From Flavobacteriales bacterium (GTDB lineage: Bacteria; Bacteroidota; Bacteroidia; Flavobacteriales_E; Vicingaceae): 64,000 bases of DNA. This document shows, one piece after another, positions 51,520 to 61,108 of the stretch. A program made the position numbers and the translations under genes. The stretch is from contig PALM01000036.1 in assembly GCA_002706365.1 (NCBI GenBank), positions 58,740 to 122,739 of the forward strand. Direction: 5' to 3'. The notes under the pieces were generated by a model. That model made no database searches. It was not told where the DNA came from and worked only from the letters and a program-made list of their open reading frames with translations. Position 1 is the stretch's first letter. Each line of letters starts with the position of its first letter.

Positions 51520-52347
51520 CTAATCTTCCTCTTCCTCATCCGGTTCAGAACGGAAGGTCTTGAAGATGGTTTCAGATTCTTTCTTACGATCTTCCTTATC
51601 GACAACAGGTCCTTTGATGAATTTCTTGAATTCCTCTTTCATTGCCAATGCCTCGTCAATATCTGATTGAGTTGGCTCGAACTTATAAGCACTGAAATAT
51701 CTCTCATATTCACCACTTTGAAGGATCAAGGCATATTCCTCAAGTGCATCAACCATTGTTTGGGCTGATTCTTCGTCGGGAACATAGTTTTCATCTATAC
51801 TATCCATTGCAAGCATTATGCTTTTGATACCCTCACCTATGTTTCTCGACTTGATCTCATAAACCCCTTTCATTAACCATAGAGCATAATCGTCTTCGTC
51901 ATATTTGAGAATCTTCTTGAGGTAATAAGCAGCTTTACGAGGATTATCATTATCGTAATAGATCTCAGAAATAGTGATTACGGTATCCTTCAGTTCTTTT
52001 CTGAAATCTTCACTTTCATTGTAGACAGCCATATTCTCCTCATCTTCATCGCGATATTTAGAGAGTTTATAAGTTGCTTTCAAAGCATCTTTTAAAGCCT
52101 TTGGATATTCCTCTGCAAATTCAGGTCGCTTTGCAATTTCATAGTAGGCTTGAGCCAGATAGTAGTATGCCCAGCCATTTTTGCGATATTCTGAATCATC
52201 TAGAAGTTTTTCCGCTTTATAGGCTGCATCTTCGTACTCCCCATCCACCATTTCAAAAGCGATCTTTGCAACCTTTTTATCTGAAGGTTGAGCAATTAAT
52301 CCAAATGCCAGGCAAGCTGAGAACAATGTTAGTATGAACTTTTTCAT
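51520..52347 (-). CDS. Secreted TPR-like protein
   Basis: A 275-aa exported protein with a signal peptide (MKKFILTLFSACLAFGLIAQ). The mature region is helical with TPR-like units such as GWAYYYLAQAYYEIAKRPEF (about 57-76) and KAAYYLKKILKYDEDDYALWLMKGVYE (about 137-163). The C-terminus is acidic (EPDEEEED). Possibly a periplasmic scaffold; no specific family recognised. Confidence 0.68.
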   Translation of the reverse strand: MKKFILTLFSACLAFGLIAQPSDKKVAKIAFEMVDGEYEDAAYKAEKLLDDSEYRKNGWAYYYLAQAYYEIAKRPEFAEEYPKALKDALKATYKLSKYRDEDEENMAVYNESEDFRKELKDTVITISEIYYDNDNPRKAAYYLKKILKYDEDDYALWLMKGVYEIKSRNIGEGIKSIMLAMDSIDENYVPDEESAQTMVDALEEYALILQSGEYERYFSAYKFEPTQSDIDEALAMKEEFKKFIKGPVVDKEDRKKESETIFKTFRSEPDEEEED

Positions 52348-52422
52348 ATAGGTCTAAGTGTAAATTTTGTGTTCAATGTGCTCAAATTTACAAATTCCGT
52401 ACCACGGACTAACAGAGCCCAT

Positions 52423-52430
52423 TATCTTTG
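52423..52430 (+). promoter_or_regulatory. -7 promoter element
   Basis: TATCTTTG fits TAnnTTTG exactly and overlaps the upstream TTG that would otherwise be a possible start, supporting translation from the ATG at 52446. Confidence 0.5.
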
Positions 52431-52445
52431 TCGGAAAATAAGTCT

Positions 52446-52979
52446 ATGAAGCGCATTCAGATTGAGGAAAAGGAGGGAGGTAAGTTATTTAAGATCAGAG
52501 CTTACTACGATCAAGACAAGCAAAAAATGTTAGATGTTTGGCTCTTGGCCTGGACGCTTTGTGGATTGGCCATCTTTTCTCAGGTATTTACTACAGAAGA
52601 CAATGAAATGCGCAAGATGATCTTGATCTTCGGAGCCTTTTGGATGTATTTTGAATATGTGGCAATCAAAGCTTGGCGTTGGAGAAAAGGAGGAGAGGAG
52701 CAGCTCTTTGTGGGCGAAGAAGAAGTGAATTACGGTCGCACATACTACAATCGAGGAATCCTAAGACCATACCGCAAAGACCTCATCAATTCTGTACGCG
52801 AATTCAATGATGAGGGCAATAGTTTTGTGAAGTCATTCGCCAATTCCTATTGGGTGATCGGCGGCTCAGAAACCTTGGCATTTACCGCAAATGGGAAAGT
52901 GATCCCTTTTGGCTTGAATTTGGAGCCAAAAGAGGCGAAGAAGTTGATGAAGGAGGTGAATAGGTCCTTAGAATCTTGA
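52446..52979 (+). CDS. Hypothetical membrane protein with two helices
   Basis: A 177-aa protein from ATG 52446 (MKRIQIEEKEGGKLFKIRAY). Two TM helices, around residues 31-48 and 58-77, are followed by a cytosolic domain with ANSYWVIGGSETLAFTANGK and a lysine-rich end. The last residues RSLES and the TGA stop are encoded by a CTAG-heptamer array. No family recognised; similar to small 'PH-like' membrane proteins in topology only. Confidence 0.6.
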   Translation: MKRIQIEEKEGGKLFKIRAYYDQDKQKMLDVWLLAWTLCGLAIFSQVFTTEDNEMRKMILIFGAFWMYFEYVAIKAWRWRKGGEEQLFVGEEEVNYGRTYYNRGILRPYRKDLINSVREFNDEGNSFVKSFANSYWVIGGSETLAFTANGKVIPFGLNLEPKEAKKLMKEVNRSLES

Positions 52980-53003
52980 GCCTAGAACCTATATTCTAGA
53001 TTC
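52969..53003. repeat. CTAG heptamer array 5
   Basis: Five units in phase: TAGAATC, TTGAGCC, TAGAACC, TATATTC, TAGATTC. The TGA stop of the preceding gene lies within the second unit. The array ends 50 bases before the T9SS gene. Confidence 0.8.
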
Positions 53004-53053
53004 TGAAATCTCAAAATAGCTACATTTACATAGCTACCAACTAATTAACAACT

Positions 53054-56000
53054 ATGAAGAATCTACTACTCTTAGCTTGCTTGTGTATTTCTACTTATTC
53101 ATTTTCCCAATGGCAAATAGGATCTGATATTGATGGGGAAGCAGCAAATGACCTTTCAGGCTTCTCAGTCAGTATGGCCGATACCAATACGGTTGCTATT
53201 GGAGCTCCAGGTAATGCAGTCAATGGAGCTAACACTGGACATGTAAGAGTTTATGAGAGGGTCGGTTCTTCCTGGGTTCAGAAAGGAATTGATATTGACG
53301 GTACAATAAATGATTTCTTTGGCTTTTGTGTAAGCATGGCAGATGCAAATACAATGGCAATTGGTGCAATAGGACCTAACTCAAATACTGGACAAGTAAA
53401 GATTTTTGAATGGAACGGTTCAGCATGGGTACAAAAGGGATTAGATATTGATGGGGAAGCTACTGGTGACAGATCAGGAAGATCTGTAAGTATGCCAGAT
53501 TCCAATACCGTAGCTATTGGAGCTTGGTGGAATGATGGAAATGGTACGGAATCAGGCCATACTAGAGTATATGAATGGAATGGTTCTGCATGGATACAAA
53601 AAGGTATTGATATTGACGGAGAGGCAACAGGAGATAGATCGGGTTACTCAGTAAGTATGCCAGATGCTAATACCTTGGCAATTGGAGCAATTAGAAATGG
53701 AGGTAATGGGGCAAGTGCCGGACATGTTAGAATCTTTGAATGGAATGGTACAGCATGGATACAAAAAGGTCTTGATATAGATGGAGAGGCTGCAGGAGAT
53801 TCTTTTGGCTGGTCAGTAAGTATGCCGGATATCAATACAGTTGCAATTGGAGCTCGGAACAATGATGGAAATGGTTTAACTTCAGGTCATGTGCGAGTCT
53901 TTGAATGGAATGGTTCAGCTTGGGTTCAAAAGGGCGCTGATATTGATGGCGAAGCTGCTGGTGATGGTTTTGGAACCTCAGTGAGTATGGCAGATGCCAA
54001 TAATTTGGCAATTGGGTCACAATTGAACAGTGATAATGGTGCAAGTGCAGGGCATGTTCGCATTTTCAGTTGGGACGGATCTTCATGGTCACAAAAGGGA
54101 TTTGATATTGATGGCGAAGCAGCTGGTGATCAATCAGGTTACTCAGTAAGTATGGCAGACACAAATACTCTGGCTGTTGGGGCAGCAAATAATGATGGGA
54201 ACGGCAGTAGTTCAGGTCATACAAGAGTCTTCAATTTCATTGATCCATGTGCATCAAATGCTGTAGCTGCTTTTACAGCAAATCCAACTAATGGTACAAC
54301 TATTCCACACACGGTCTTTTTTACAGATCAGTCGACACTCCCAGATACTTGGTTTTGGGATTTTGGAGATGCAAATACCTCCACGGCTCAAAATCCAATT
54401 CACACTTATACTGCTTTTGGAACCTATCAAGTTCGCTTAGTTGTTACAGACACAGTACTTGGTTGCATAGATACTGCATTTGCAACTGTGACTATAAATT
54501 CATGTACTGCTTTTTCAGCTAGTATGACAGCTCAATCAAATGTCTCTTGCAATGGAGGATCTGACGGAAGTCTAACTGTTACTCAAACTGGAGGTGCTGC
54601 AAACTTCGATTATGATTGGTCGAATCTGGCTTCAACCACTAATTCGGCTTCAAATACAAACACAATTACTGGCTTAAGCGTGGGTACTTATACGGTCACC
54701 ATAACCGATGCAAATTCATGTACTACCACAGCATCAGCAACGATTACAGAACCTACAGCCTTGAATTCTTCAATTATTTCTCAAGTAAATGTAAGTTGCA
54801 ATGGAGGAGGAGATGGTTCTGCAATAGCAAGTGCTTCTGGAGGTGTAGCTCCATATACTTATAACTGGAGTAGTCTAGAGACAACTGCTACAATCTCGAA
54901 TAAGGCTGCCGGAACATATACTGTGAGTGTTACAGATGCAAACTCCTGCGGCCCATCAGTTTCTACTGTTACTATTTCACAACCCTCTCAAATAGGTGCA
55001 AGCATTACACCTTTAAGCTTTATAAACTGCAATGGAGATGCCACAGGTTCTGCAATTGTAAATGCAAGTGGAGGAACGACTCCATATACTTACAATTGGA
55101 GTACTTCGGCTAATGTAGCCACAGTTTCTGGACTGACTGCTGGTTCATATACTGTTACTGTTACAGATGCCAATGGCTGCAGTGCCATATCTTCTGCAAC
55201 ATTCAATCAACCTAGCGCTCTTGTTACCACACTTAATTCCACTCTGATTAGTTGTCATATGGGTAATGATGGAAGTGCTTCAGCTAATGTGACTGGTGGA
55301 ACTACACCCTACACTTATAATTGGAGTAACTCTGGCTCATCATCATCCATAAGTAACTTGACTTTTGGAACCTATCGATTAACAGTTACAGATGCCAATG
55401 GCTGTACAAATGTGGATAGTGTGTTGGTAAATCAAGCTAATCCTCTTAGCGCCATTATCACCCCAACAGATATTTCTTGCTTTGGCCAAAGCGATGGTAG
55501 AGCTTTAGTAAGCCTTACTTTAGGTGGAACACAGCCCTATAACTACAATTGGAGTAATTCGGGAAATACAGCTCAGATCTTGAATCTCAGTGCCGGAACA
55601 TACACAGTTACAGTGACTGATCTAAATGGCTGTACTTATGTAGATTCAACATTTATCAATATGCCAGCGGCTCTCAGTAGCTCGGTGCGACTAGATAGTA
55701 ATGCGCGTTGTTTCAATAGCACCGATGGTGGTGCTACTGCTCAGATCTCAGGAGGAACTACTCCCTATACATTCAATTGGAGTGCTACTACTTTTTCAGA
55801 CAGTATTCTTTTTTCTGTAGGGAGAGGAATTTATACAGTCACAGTGATAGATGCCAATGGCTGTAGCATTGTTGATAGTGTGCTGATCAATGTGATCGAT
55901 ACCACAGACCCTATTGCCGTGGCTCAAAACATCAATGTCTATCTGGATCTTGGTGGAAATGCGATCATTAACGGAAATGATATCGATGGTGGAAGCACGG

Positions 56001-56995
56001 ATAATTGCTCTATAGCCAATCTAAGCGCAGACCCAAATACATTTGACTGTACGGATCTAGGATTAGATACAATTGACTTAATTGTTGTAGATACGAGAGG
56101 AAATAGGGATGTGGCCGTTTCAATTGTGAATGTGGTTGATACCTTCTTCCCAACTGCGATTGCTCAAGATATTACGGTATTCTTAGATATTAATAGGACA
56201 GTAGTCGTAGATGCGCTCTTAGCAAACAATGGCAGTAGTGATAATTGTGGAATAACCAATTATTGGTTGAGTGATTCTACCTTTAGTTGTGCTAATGAAG
56301 GTTTGAATCAGGTCGACTTTTATGTTAGTGATGCACAAGGTAACATCGATTCTACCCAGATCGTAATCAATATTATTGATACTTCTCAAGTTGTTTCTAC
56401 ATCAAATGCCGCTGTTTGCGATGGGTATTTCTGGACAAGAAGTGGTCAGAATTATATCAATTCAGGGGTATATAGCTTTTATGACACTTTGGGTAGTTGT
56501 GACACGATCTTCAACTTAGATCTTGAGGTGAGACCATTGGACATAAATATGGTTAATGTGGGCGACTCACTCTTTGCCTTTGCAGAGAATGCCACTTACC
56601 AATGGTATGATTGCCTTGGAGATAGTATTATTCCTGGAGCTACATCCAGAGGACTTCGTCCGGATACCACAGGCTTCTACGCTGTGATAGTTGATAATGG
56701 TATTTGCTCTGATACTGCAGTTTGTCAGGAAGTAATTGTTGTGGGAATTGCAGAGGCAGATTTGTCCAAGGCAAAGCTTAATCTATATCCAAACCCAACT
56801 ACCAACGACTTTTTCTTTGAAACGGATCGTTTTGATAAGGATAGTGAGCTCATCATTTACGATATGAAAGGAAGCATTATTCTGAGAAGTAGGGTGGATG
56901 AGAGTCGCGAGAAGATAGAGACCGACAATTGGAATGCGGGAATATACTTTGTGAGATTTGGAGATGAGGTGTTGAAGTTGGTGCTGAGTCGCTAA
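53054..56995 (+). CDS. T9SS-secreted multidomain protein: beta-propeller, PKD, SprB repeats
   Basis: 1313 aa. Signal peptide MKNLLLLACLCISTYSFS. Residues about 20-394 hold seven copies of a repeat of about 53 aa, DIDGEAAGD, SVSMPDANTVAIGA, NDGNG, GHVRVFEWNGSAW, QKG. A PKD domain follows (about 398-480, FWDFGDANTST). Six SprB-type repeats follow (about 483-945; e.g. VSCNGGSDGSLTV, TPYTYNW, GTYTVTVTDANGC). Two HYR-like domains (about 950-1110; STDNC, SSDNC) and a C-terminal T9SS sorting domain (LYPNPTTNDFFFE) complete it. It is likely surface-exposed or adhesive. It shares its propeller with the next gene. Confidence 0.9.
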   Translation: MKNLLLLACLCISTYSFSQWQIGSDIDGEAANDLSGFSVSMADTNTVAIGAPGNAVNGANTGHVRVYERVGSSWVQKGIDIDGTINDFFGFCVSMADANTMAIGAIGPNSNTGQVKIFEWNGSAWVQKGLDIDGEATGDRSGRSVSMPDSNTVAIGAWWNDGNGTESGHTRVYEWNGSAWIQKGIDIDGEATGDRSGYSVSMPDANTLAIGAIRNGGNGASAGHVRIFEWNGTAWIQKGLDIDGEAAGDSFGWSVSMPDINTVAIGARNNDGNGLTSGHVRVFEWNGSAWVQKGADIDGEAAGDGFGTSVSMADANNLAIGSQLNSDNGASAGHVRIFSWDGSSWSQKGFDIDGEAAGDQSGYSVSMADTNTLAVGAANNDGNGSSSGHTRVFNFIDPCASNAVAAFTANPTNGTTIPHTVFFTDQSTLPDTWFWDFGDANTSTAQNPIHTYTAFGTYQVRLVVTDTVLGCIDTAFATVTINSCTAFSASMTAQSNVSCNGGSDGSLTVTQTGGAANFDYDWSNLASTTNSASNTNTITGLSVGTYTVTITDANSCTTTASATITEPTALNSSIISQVNVSCNGGGDGSAIASASGGVAPYTYNWSSLETTATISNKAAGTYTVSVTDANSCGPSVSTVTISQPSQIGASITPLSFINCNGDATGSAIVNASGGTTPYTYNWSTSANVATVSGLTAGSYTVTVTDANGCSAISSATFNQPSALVTTLNSTLISCHMGNDGSASANVTGGTTPYTYNWSNSGSSSSISNLTFGTYRLTVTDANGCTNVDSVLVNQANPLSAIITPTDISCFGQSDGRALVSLTLGGTQPYNYNWSNSGNTAQILNLSAGTYTVTVTDLNGCTYVDSTFINMPAALSSSVRLDSNARCFNSTDGGATAQISGGTTPYTFNWSATTFSDSILFSVGRGIYTVTVIDANGCSIVDSVLINVIDTTDPIAVAQNINVYLDLGGNAIINGNDIDGGSTDNCSIANLSADPNTFDCTDLGLDTIDLIVVDTRGNRDVAVSIVNVVDTFFPTAIAQDITVFLDINRTVVVDALLANNGSSDNCGITNYWLSDSTFSCANEGLNQVDFYVSDAQGNIDSTQIVINIIDTSQVVSTSNAAVCDGYFWTRSGQNYINSGVYSFYDTLGSCDTIFNLDLEVRPLDINMVNVGDSLFAFAENATYQWYDCLGDSIIPGATSRGLRPDTTGFYAVIVDNGICSDTAVCQEVIVVGIAEADLSKAKLNLYPNPTTNDFFFETDRFDKDSELIIYDMKGSIILRSRVDESREKIETDNWNAGIYFVRFGDEVLKLVLSR

Positions 56996-57116
56996 GCTTT
57001 CGACTTTGCAGATTGTAAGAGGTTTAATACTGCTTGCATTTTAAAACCCAATTACTTCAACCATTGTTTCATCTTCACATTTACACATTGTTACATTAAC
57101 TTATCAAACTACCGTC

Positions 57117-58577
57117 ATGAAAATCTTATTCCTAATCCCGTTTCTCTTCATAACAACCATTCTCTCCGCCCAATGGGTGCAAGAAGGTATCGATATAGAT
57201 GGTGAGGCGGCGAATGATCGTTCTGGCTTTGCCATTGATATGTCAGACTCTCTAACAATTGCAATTGGTGCACAATCTAATGATGGGAGTGGAAATGATG
57301 CAGGTCATGTGAGAGTATATCAGTGGAATGGAAGCTCCTGGTTGCAAAAGGGAGGAGATATTGATGGAGAAGCAGCAGATGATCAATCAGGTTTTTCCGT
57401 GGCTATGCCAGATTCTAATACTGTTGGAATTGGTGCCAGACTTAATGATGGTGGTGGTATAAATTCAGGACATGTGAGAGTGTATTCTTGGAATGGTTCT
57501 GCATGGATTCAAAAAGGAACTGACCTTGATGGTGAAGCTGCTGATGATCAGTTTGGTTTTTCTGTGCATATGCCAGACTCAAATACGCTGGCTGTAGGTG
57601 CTCGACAAAATGATGCTACTGCTTCAGATGCTGGAAGTGCAAGGGTGTATAGATGGAATGGCAGTGCTTGGGTCCAAAAAGGTTTTGATTTGGATGGTGA
57701 AGCGGCAGATGATGAATTTGGATTTTCAGTCCATATGGCCGATTCAAACACACTAGCTGTCGGCGCTTACAGAAATGACGGAAATGGCTCAAATTCTGGT
57801 CATGTGAGGGTATTTCGATGGGATGGAACAACTTGGCAACAGAAAGGTGCTGACATTGATGGAGAAGCGGCTCAAGATCAATCAGGAATATCTGTAAGTA
57901 TGGGAGATAGCAATACCGTAGCCATTGGCGCATATGCAAATGATGGTAATGGTCTAAATTCTGGTCATGCACGCATTTATCAATGGAATGGTACTTCATG
58001 GGTCCAGAAGGGAAATGATATTGATGGAGCAGCCGCCCAGGATCAAGCAGGATATTCTGTTGATATGCCAAGTTCTGACTTCATAGTTGTTGGCTCACCT
58101 AATAATGCAGTGAATGGTCCAACTACCGGCCATGCCCGCATTTTCAGATGGGATGGATCCTCTTGGGTGCAAAAGGGTAATGACATTAATGGAGAAGCCA
58201 CTCTTGACCAGTCGGGCTACAGCGTAAGGATGCCAGATACTAGCACAGTAGGTGTTGGCGCTCCAAACAATAGTGGATTTGCTCAATATGCAGGACACGC
58301 AAGAGTTTATAAATATCAATTACCTACATCTCTTCAATCAATTGAAGATGAAAAGGTGAGCAATATCAAGATCTACCCTAATCCAGCAAATGAAGCCTTC
58401 TTTTTCAAGACTTGCGAAGCTGGAGATATCTTAAGGATAAGTGATATGCATGGAAGAATAGTCTACGAGACCATGATCAGTTCAGAGATCAGAAAGATAG
58501 ATGTATCGAATTGGCCTGAAGGGGTTTATTATTTGAGATATGACAAGTTTACTGAGATAATAGTGATTGGGAGATAG
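57117..58577 (+). CDS. T9SS-secreted seven-repeat beta-propeller protein
   Basis: 486 aa. Signal peptide MKILFLIPFLFITTILSAQ, then seven repeats of about 53 aa that start DIDGEAADDQSGFSV and end GHVRVYSWNGSAW, up to about residue 400. A T9SS sorting domain starting at about 417 (KIYPNPANEAFFFK) ends it. The repeats match those of the upstream protein closely, so the two genes arose by duplication. FG-GAP/integrin-alpha-like propellers of seven blades are the nearest analogues. Surface-exposed; ligand unknown. Confidence 0.9.
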   Translation: MKILFLIPFLFITTILSAQWVQEGIDIDGEAANDRSGFAIDMSDSLTIAIGAQSNDGSGNDAGHVRVYQWNGSSWLQKGGDIDGEAADDQSGFSVAMPDSNTVGIGARLNDGGGINSGHVRVYSWNGSAWIQKGTDLDGEAADDQFGFSVHMPDSNTLAVGARQNDATASDAGSARVYRWNGSAWVQKGFDLDGEAADDEFGFSVHMADSNTLAVGAYRNDGNGSNSGHVRVFRWDGTTWQQKGADIDGEAAQDQSGISVSMGDSNTVAIGAYANDGNGLNSGHARIYQWNGTSWVQKGNDIDGAAAQDQAGYSVDMPSSDFIVVGSPNNAVNGPTTGHARIFRWDGSSWVQKGNDINGEATLDQSGYSVRMPDTSTVGVGAPNNSGFAQYAGHARVYKYQLPTSLQSIEDEKVSNIKIYPNPANEAFFFKTCEAGDILRISDMHGRIVYETMISSEIRKIDVSNWPEGVYYLRYDKFTEIIVIGR

Positions 58578-58581
58578 CTTC

Positions 58582-58655
58582 TAAGAGCCTAGAACCTAGA
58601 ACCTAGACAGTTCAACTTTAGGCACTCTAGATGCACTCTAGGGCACTTTAGCTCA
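58582..58655. repeat. CTAG heptamer array 6 and ACTTTAGGCACTCTAG repeat
   Basis: Array of units (TAGAACC twice, TAGACAG) just after the propeller gene, then ACTTTAGGCACTCTAGATGC and GGGCACTTTAGCTCACTT, related to 16741-16760 and 60010-60030. The last bases overlap the 3' end of the CoA-transferase gene. Confidence 0.65.
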
Positions 58656-59730
58656 CTTCAATCCTAAACCCATTCCCACTCACTGTGGTAAGCTTTTGTC
58701 CTTCTTTTTCTTCAGTTAGCAGTTGCTCCTGAGCTTTTTCCAACTCAAAGACTTCCTTAACATTTCGAATAGCCCCTGCCGGTACAGCAGCATTGATGAG
58801 TTTTTCCATTAGATCGCTTCGATCATACTTCTTGAAAGGCTCTTCTAGCAGCTCTGCCATCGCTTCCCGATTCTGAACTCTGGACTGATTGTCCTTGAAT
58901 CGCTCATCGCTTATCAGATCTACATTCAAGCAATTACAAAGTGCTTTGAACTGTGAATTACTTCCAACAGCTAAGATGATCTGCTTACTGTCTTTGCAGC
59001 TAAAGGTCTCTCCATATGGAGCAATATTCGGATGTAAGCTCCCCATTGGTTGAGGTATGTGTTGAGCCATTAACCAATTGGTCGCTTGATTGCTGAGGTT
59101 GGCTAGGCCGGCTTCGAAGAGACTGGCAGTCACATGAGCCGCTTTCCCGCTTTTTTCTCTTTCAAGCAGGGCCAAAAGCAAGCCTTCCTTCAATTGATGA
59201 GCAGCAAAAAGATCGATGATTGCCAAAGGCCATTTGGCTTCTTCACCCGGCTTTGATCCATTCATCGAGATATAACCGCATTCCGCTTGCAATACCACAT
59301 CATAGGCCAGACGTTTTTCTCCCCTAAAACCCAAGATCTCTCCGTAGATAAGCCCTGGGTTTAAGGCCCTTATCTGTTCGAACGACAAACCGAGCTTCTT
59401 TATAGATTCAGGTCTAAAATTGGAGATCAATATATCTGCAGTTTTGATCTCATCAAGTAGCTCAATTCTATCTCTTTCTTCTCCAAGATCCAGCATTCTT
59501 ACTTCCTTTCCCCAGTTCACAGATGCATAATAAGCAGAGTAGGGGTGGTTCTTGTCTTCAGAAGCTAGTTTCCATGAACGAGTGACATCTCCTTTGGTCT
59601 TGGGATTCTCCACTTTGATCACTTTCGCTCCCAATTCCGCAAAGAACATCCCCACCGAGGGCCCGGCAAGCACAGAAGCCAACTCAATTACTTTTAAATC
59701 TTTAAAGGGCTGATAGCCATTGTTTTTCAT
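58648..59730 (-). CDS. CaiB/BaiF family CoA-transferase
   Basis: A 360-aa class III CoA-transferase that moves CoA between acids; no metal or cofactor. Features: DLKVIELASVLAGPSVGMFFAELGA (about 10-34), KVIKVENPKTKGDVTR (37-52), ISNFRPESIKKLGL (about 102-115), YGEILGF, and VVLQAECGYISMNG with the residue near the expected catalytic Asp (here YDVV). Substrate unknown. The start is flanked by a repeat mosaic. Confidence 0.85.
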   Translation of the reverse strand: MKNNGYQPFKDLKVIELASVLAGPSVGMFFAELGAKVIKVENPKTKGDVTRSWKLASEDKNHPYSAYYASVNWGKEVRMLDLGEERDRIELLDEIKTADILISNFRPESIKKLGLSFEQIRALNPGLIYGEILGFRGEKRLAYDVVLQAECGYISMNGSKPGEEAKWPLAIIDLFAAHQLKEGLLLALLEREKSGKAAHVTASLFEAGLANLSNQATNWLMAQHIPQPMGSLHPNIAPYGETFSCKDSKQIILAVGSNSQFKALCNCLNVDLISDERFKDNQSRVQNREAMAELLEEPFKKYDRSDLMEKLINAAVPAGAIRNVKEVFELEKAQEQLLTEEKEGQKLTTVSGNGFRIEVS

Positions 59731-59743
59731 ATTCTATTTTGTC

Positions 59744-59960
59744 TGTTTCCCGCGGACCTGCCTGCCGGCAGGTTACGCAGATTTTCTTCGCCACCGACTA
59801 TCCCTCGATACAATTCCTCTAGCTTGTCGAGTGATTCCGATGAAATCGGAATAGTATCGAGACATGCGGATTCACTCCCACCTTCATAGCCTATGGCTAT
59901 TATTATGGTGGGCAAGCAGGAGCCGTCGGGGCAGGGAGATCTCGCAGATTCCATATTCAT
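59744..59960. repeat. Repeat mosaic upstream of the CoA-transferase gene
   Basis: Contains CCTGCCGGCAGG (59761-59772), TCTGCG-family pieces (59744-59790, 59938-59955) and a copy of the nested-hairpin repeat at 59822-59878 (GAGTGATTCCGATGAAATCG to GCGGATTCACTC), whose ends also pair. No gene is credible in it; a frame across it encodes only repeat-derived sequence. Confidence 0.75.
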
Positions 59961-60004
59961 TTATTCATCTTCAAATTGCGACATCTTTTACTATTTAAAT
60001 TTCG

Positions 60005-60085
60005 AAATTCCCAACTCTAGCACACTCTAGCTGCACTCCTTGTCCTTCGAAGCTTTAGCGTAGAAGGATTAGCGCATTTCCTACT
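60005..60085. repeat. Dispersed CTTCGAAGCTTTAGCGTAG repeat
   Basis: CCAACTCTAGCACACTCTAG, GCTGCACTCCTTGTCCTTCG, AAGCTTTAGCGTAGAAGGAT, TAGCGCA. The best-preserved copy of the family. It reaches the 3' end of the methyltransferase gene on the minus strand. Relatives: 16705-16740, 17340-17455, 51379-51447 and inside parC. Confidence 0.8.
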
Positions 60086-60936
60086 CACTTCACTGCTCTG
60101 ATCAGTCCATACTTCCACAAACCTTTGTCTAATCCACTGAGCAGATAATAGCACATCTTCGTATTTGCCTCTTGTGTTTCACTAAAAGCTTTGCCGATCA
60201 AACGATGCCATTGATTATAAAGCCATGCGGGGTAGAAGAAGCGACGAAGTCGAACGATCGAAGGCCTCACAGCTTCACTCTTATCGATGCATTCAATCGA
60301 CTTAAAATCGAGGGATTTCAAGTTATCCAGGTATTGTGTTTCGGTATCGAGCGACTTTACCTTACATCCATTAAAACCATCTGTATAAAGAATTCTTCTT
60401 TCCTTGTCTGAAAGTTCTTCTTTTCCTTGCAGATTCTCAGCTAATACCAATCTGCCTCCAGGCTTTAACAACCGCTTGGCTTCCTCTAGGAAATCAATTT
60501 TAGGTTCTGCATAACATATACTCTCCATCCCAATGATCACATCAAAGCTCTCATCGGGAAAAGTAGTCTGCATGAAATTCTGAGCATGGAAATCGACAAG
60601 CTGCTCTAATCCTGCATTCCTTGCATTCTCTTTTGCCAGTTCTATTTGTCGCTCTGTGATGCTAATACCAGTGACCTTACATCCAAAATACTTGGCCAAG
60701 TAGATGGCTGTCCCACCAACACCACAGCCTGCATCCAGCACCCTGCAATCCTTGGAAACCTCTGCTAGCTCGGCGACCTTGGCATTCAAATTACGCAATG
60801 CTTCAGCCAAGTTCTTCGTCCCATTCTCCCACAAGCCCAGATTCAACTGAAGATTTCGATCCATTCCCCATGCATCACGATATGCGTTTTCGCATTGTTC
60901 GTAGTAGTTGATTATATCGGTGGGAGTGTAGTTCAT
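60085..60936 (-). CDS. SAM-dependent methyltransferase (class I)
   Basis: A 283-aa small-molecule methyltransferase of the tocopherol/ubiquinone C-methyltransferase type. Motif I: CRVLDAGCGVGGTAIYLAKYF (about 63-83). The acidic residue and motif at VTGISITERQIELAKENARN, motif II FDVIIGMESICYAEPK, and the post-II LLKPGGRLVLAEN are typical. Substrate unknown; possibly a quinone, sterol or fatty acid. Monocistronic. Confidence 0.82.
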   Translation of the reverse strand: MNYTPTDIINYYEQCENAYRDAWGMDRNLQLNLGLWENGTKNLAEALRNLNAKVAELAEVSKDCRVLDAGCGVGGTAIYLAKYFGCKVTGISITERQIELAKENARNAGLEQLVDFHAQNFMQTTFPDESFDVIIGMESICYAEPKIDFLEEAKRLLKPGGRLVLAENLQGKEELSDKERRILYTDGFNGCKVKSLDTETQYLDNLKSLDFKSIECIDKSEAVRPSIVRLRRFFYPAWLYNQWHRLIGKAFSETQEANTKMCYYLLSGLDKGLWKYGLIRAVK

Positions 60937-61108
60937 TCTGTAAAAATAAGTTTTAGGATATCATACTACTCAGATATTTGAATTAGATCGAGGATCGAAG
61001 ACGAGGACGAAGACGTTAGTTCTGATATGAATTGCCTCAGAATTCTCTGAGTCTTCTCCGTGTTCTCCGTGTCCAATAACAAATATCCCTCATCCCAGCT
61101 CCCAAATC
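60937..61108. other. Intergenic spacer with low-level repeats
   Basis: No gene seen. Contains purine-rich near-repeats (GAGGATCGAAGACGAGGACG) and a CTCTGAGTCTTCTCCGTGTT-type stretch with two CTCCGTGT copies, similar in style to dispersed intergenic repeats but without a second copy in the window. Confidence 0.4.

Noticed and set aside
59727..59960. 77-aa frame upstream of the CoA-transferase
   Set aside because: Crosses palindromes and the nested-hairpin repeat; repeat-derived.
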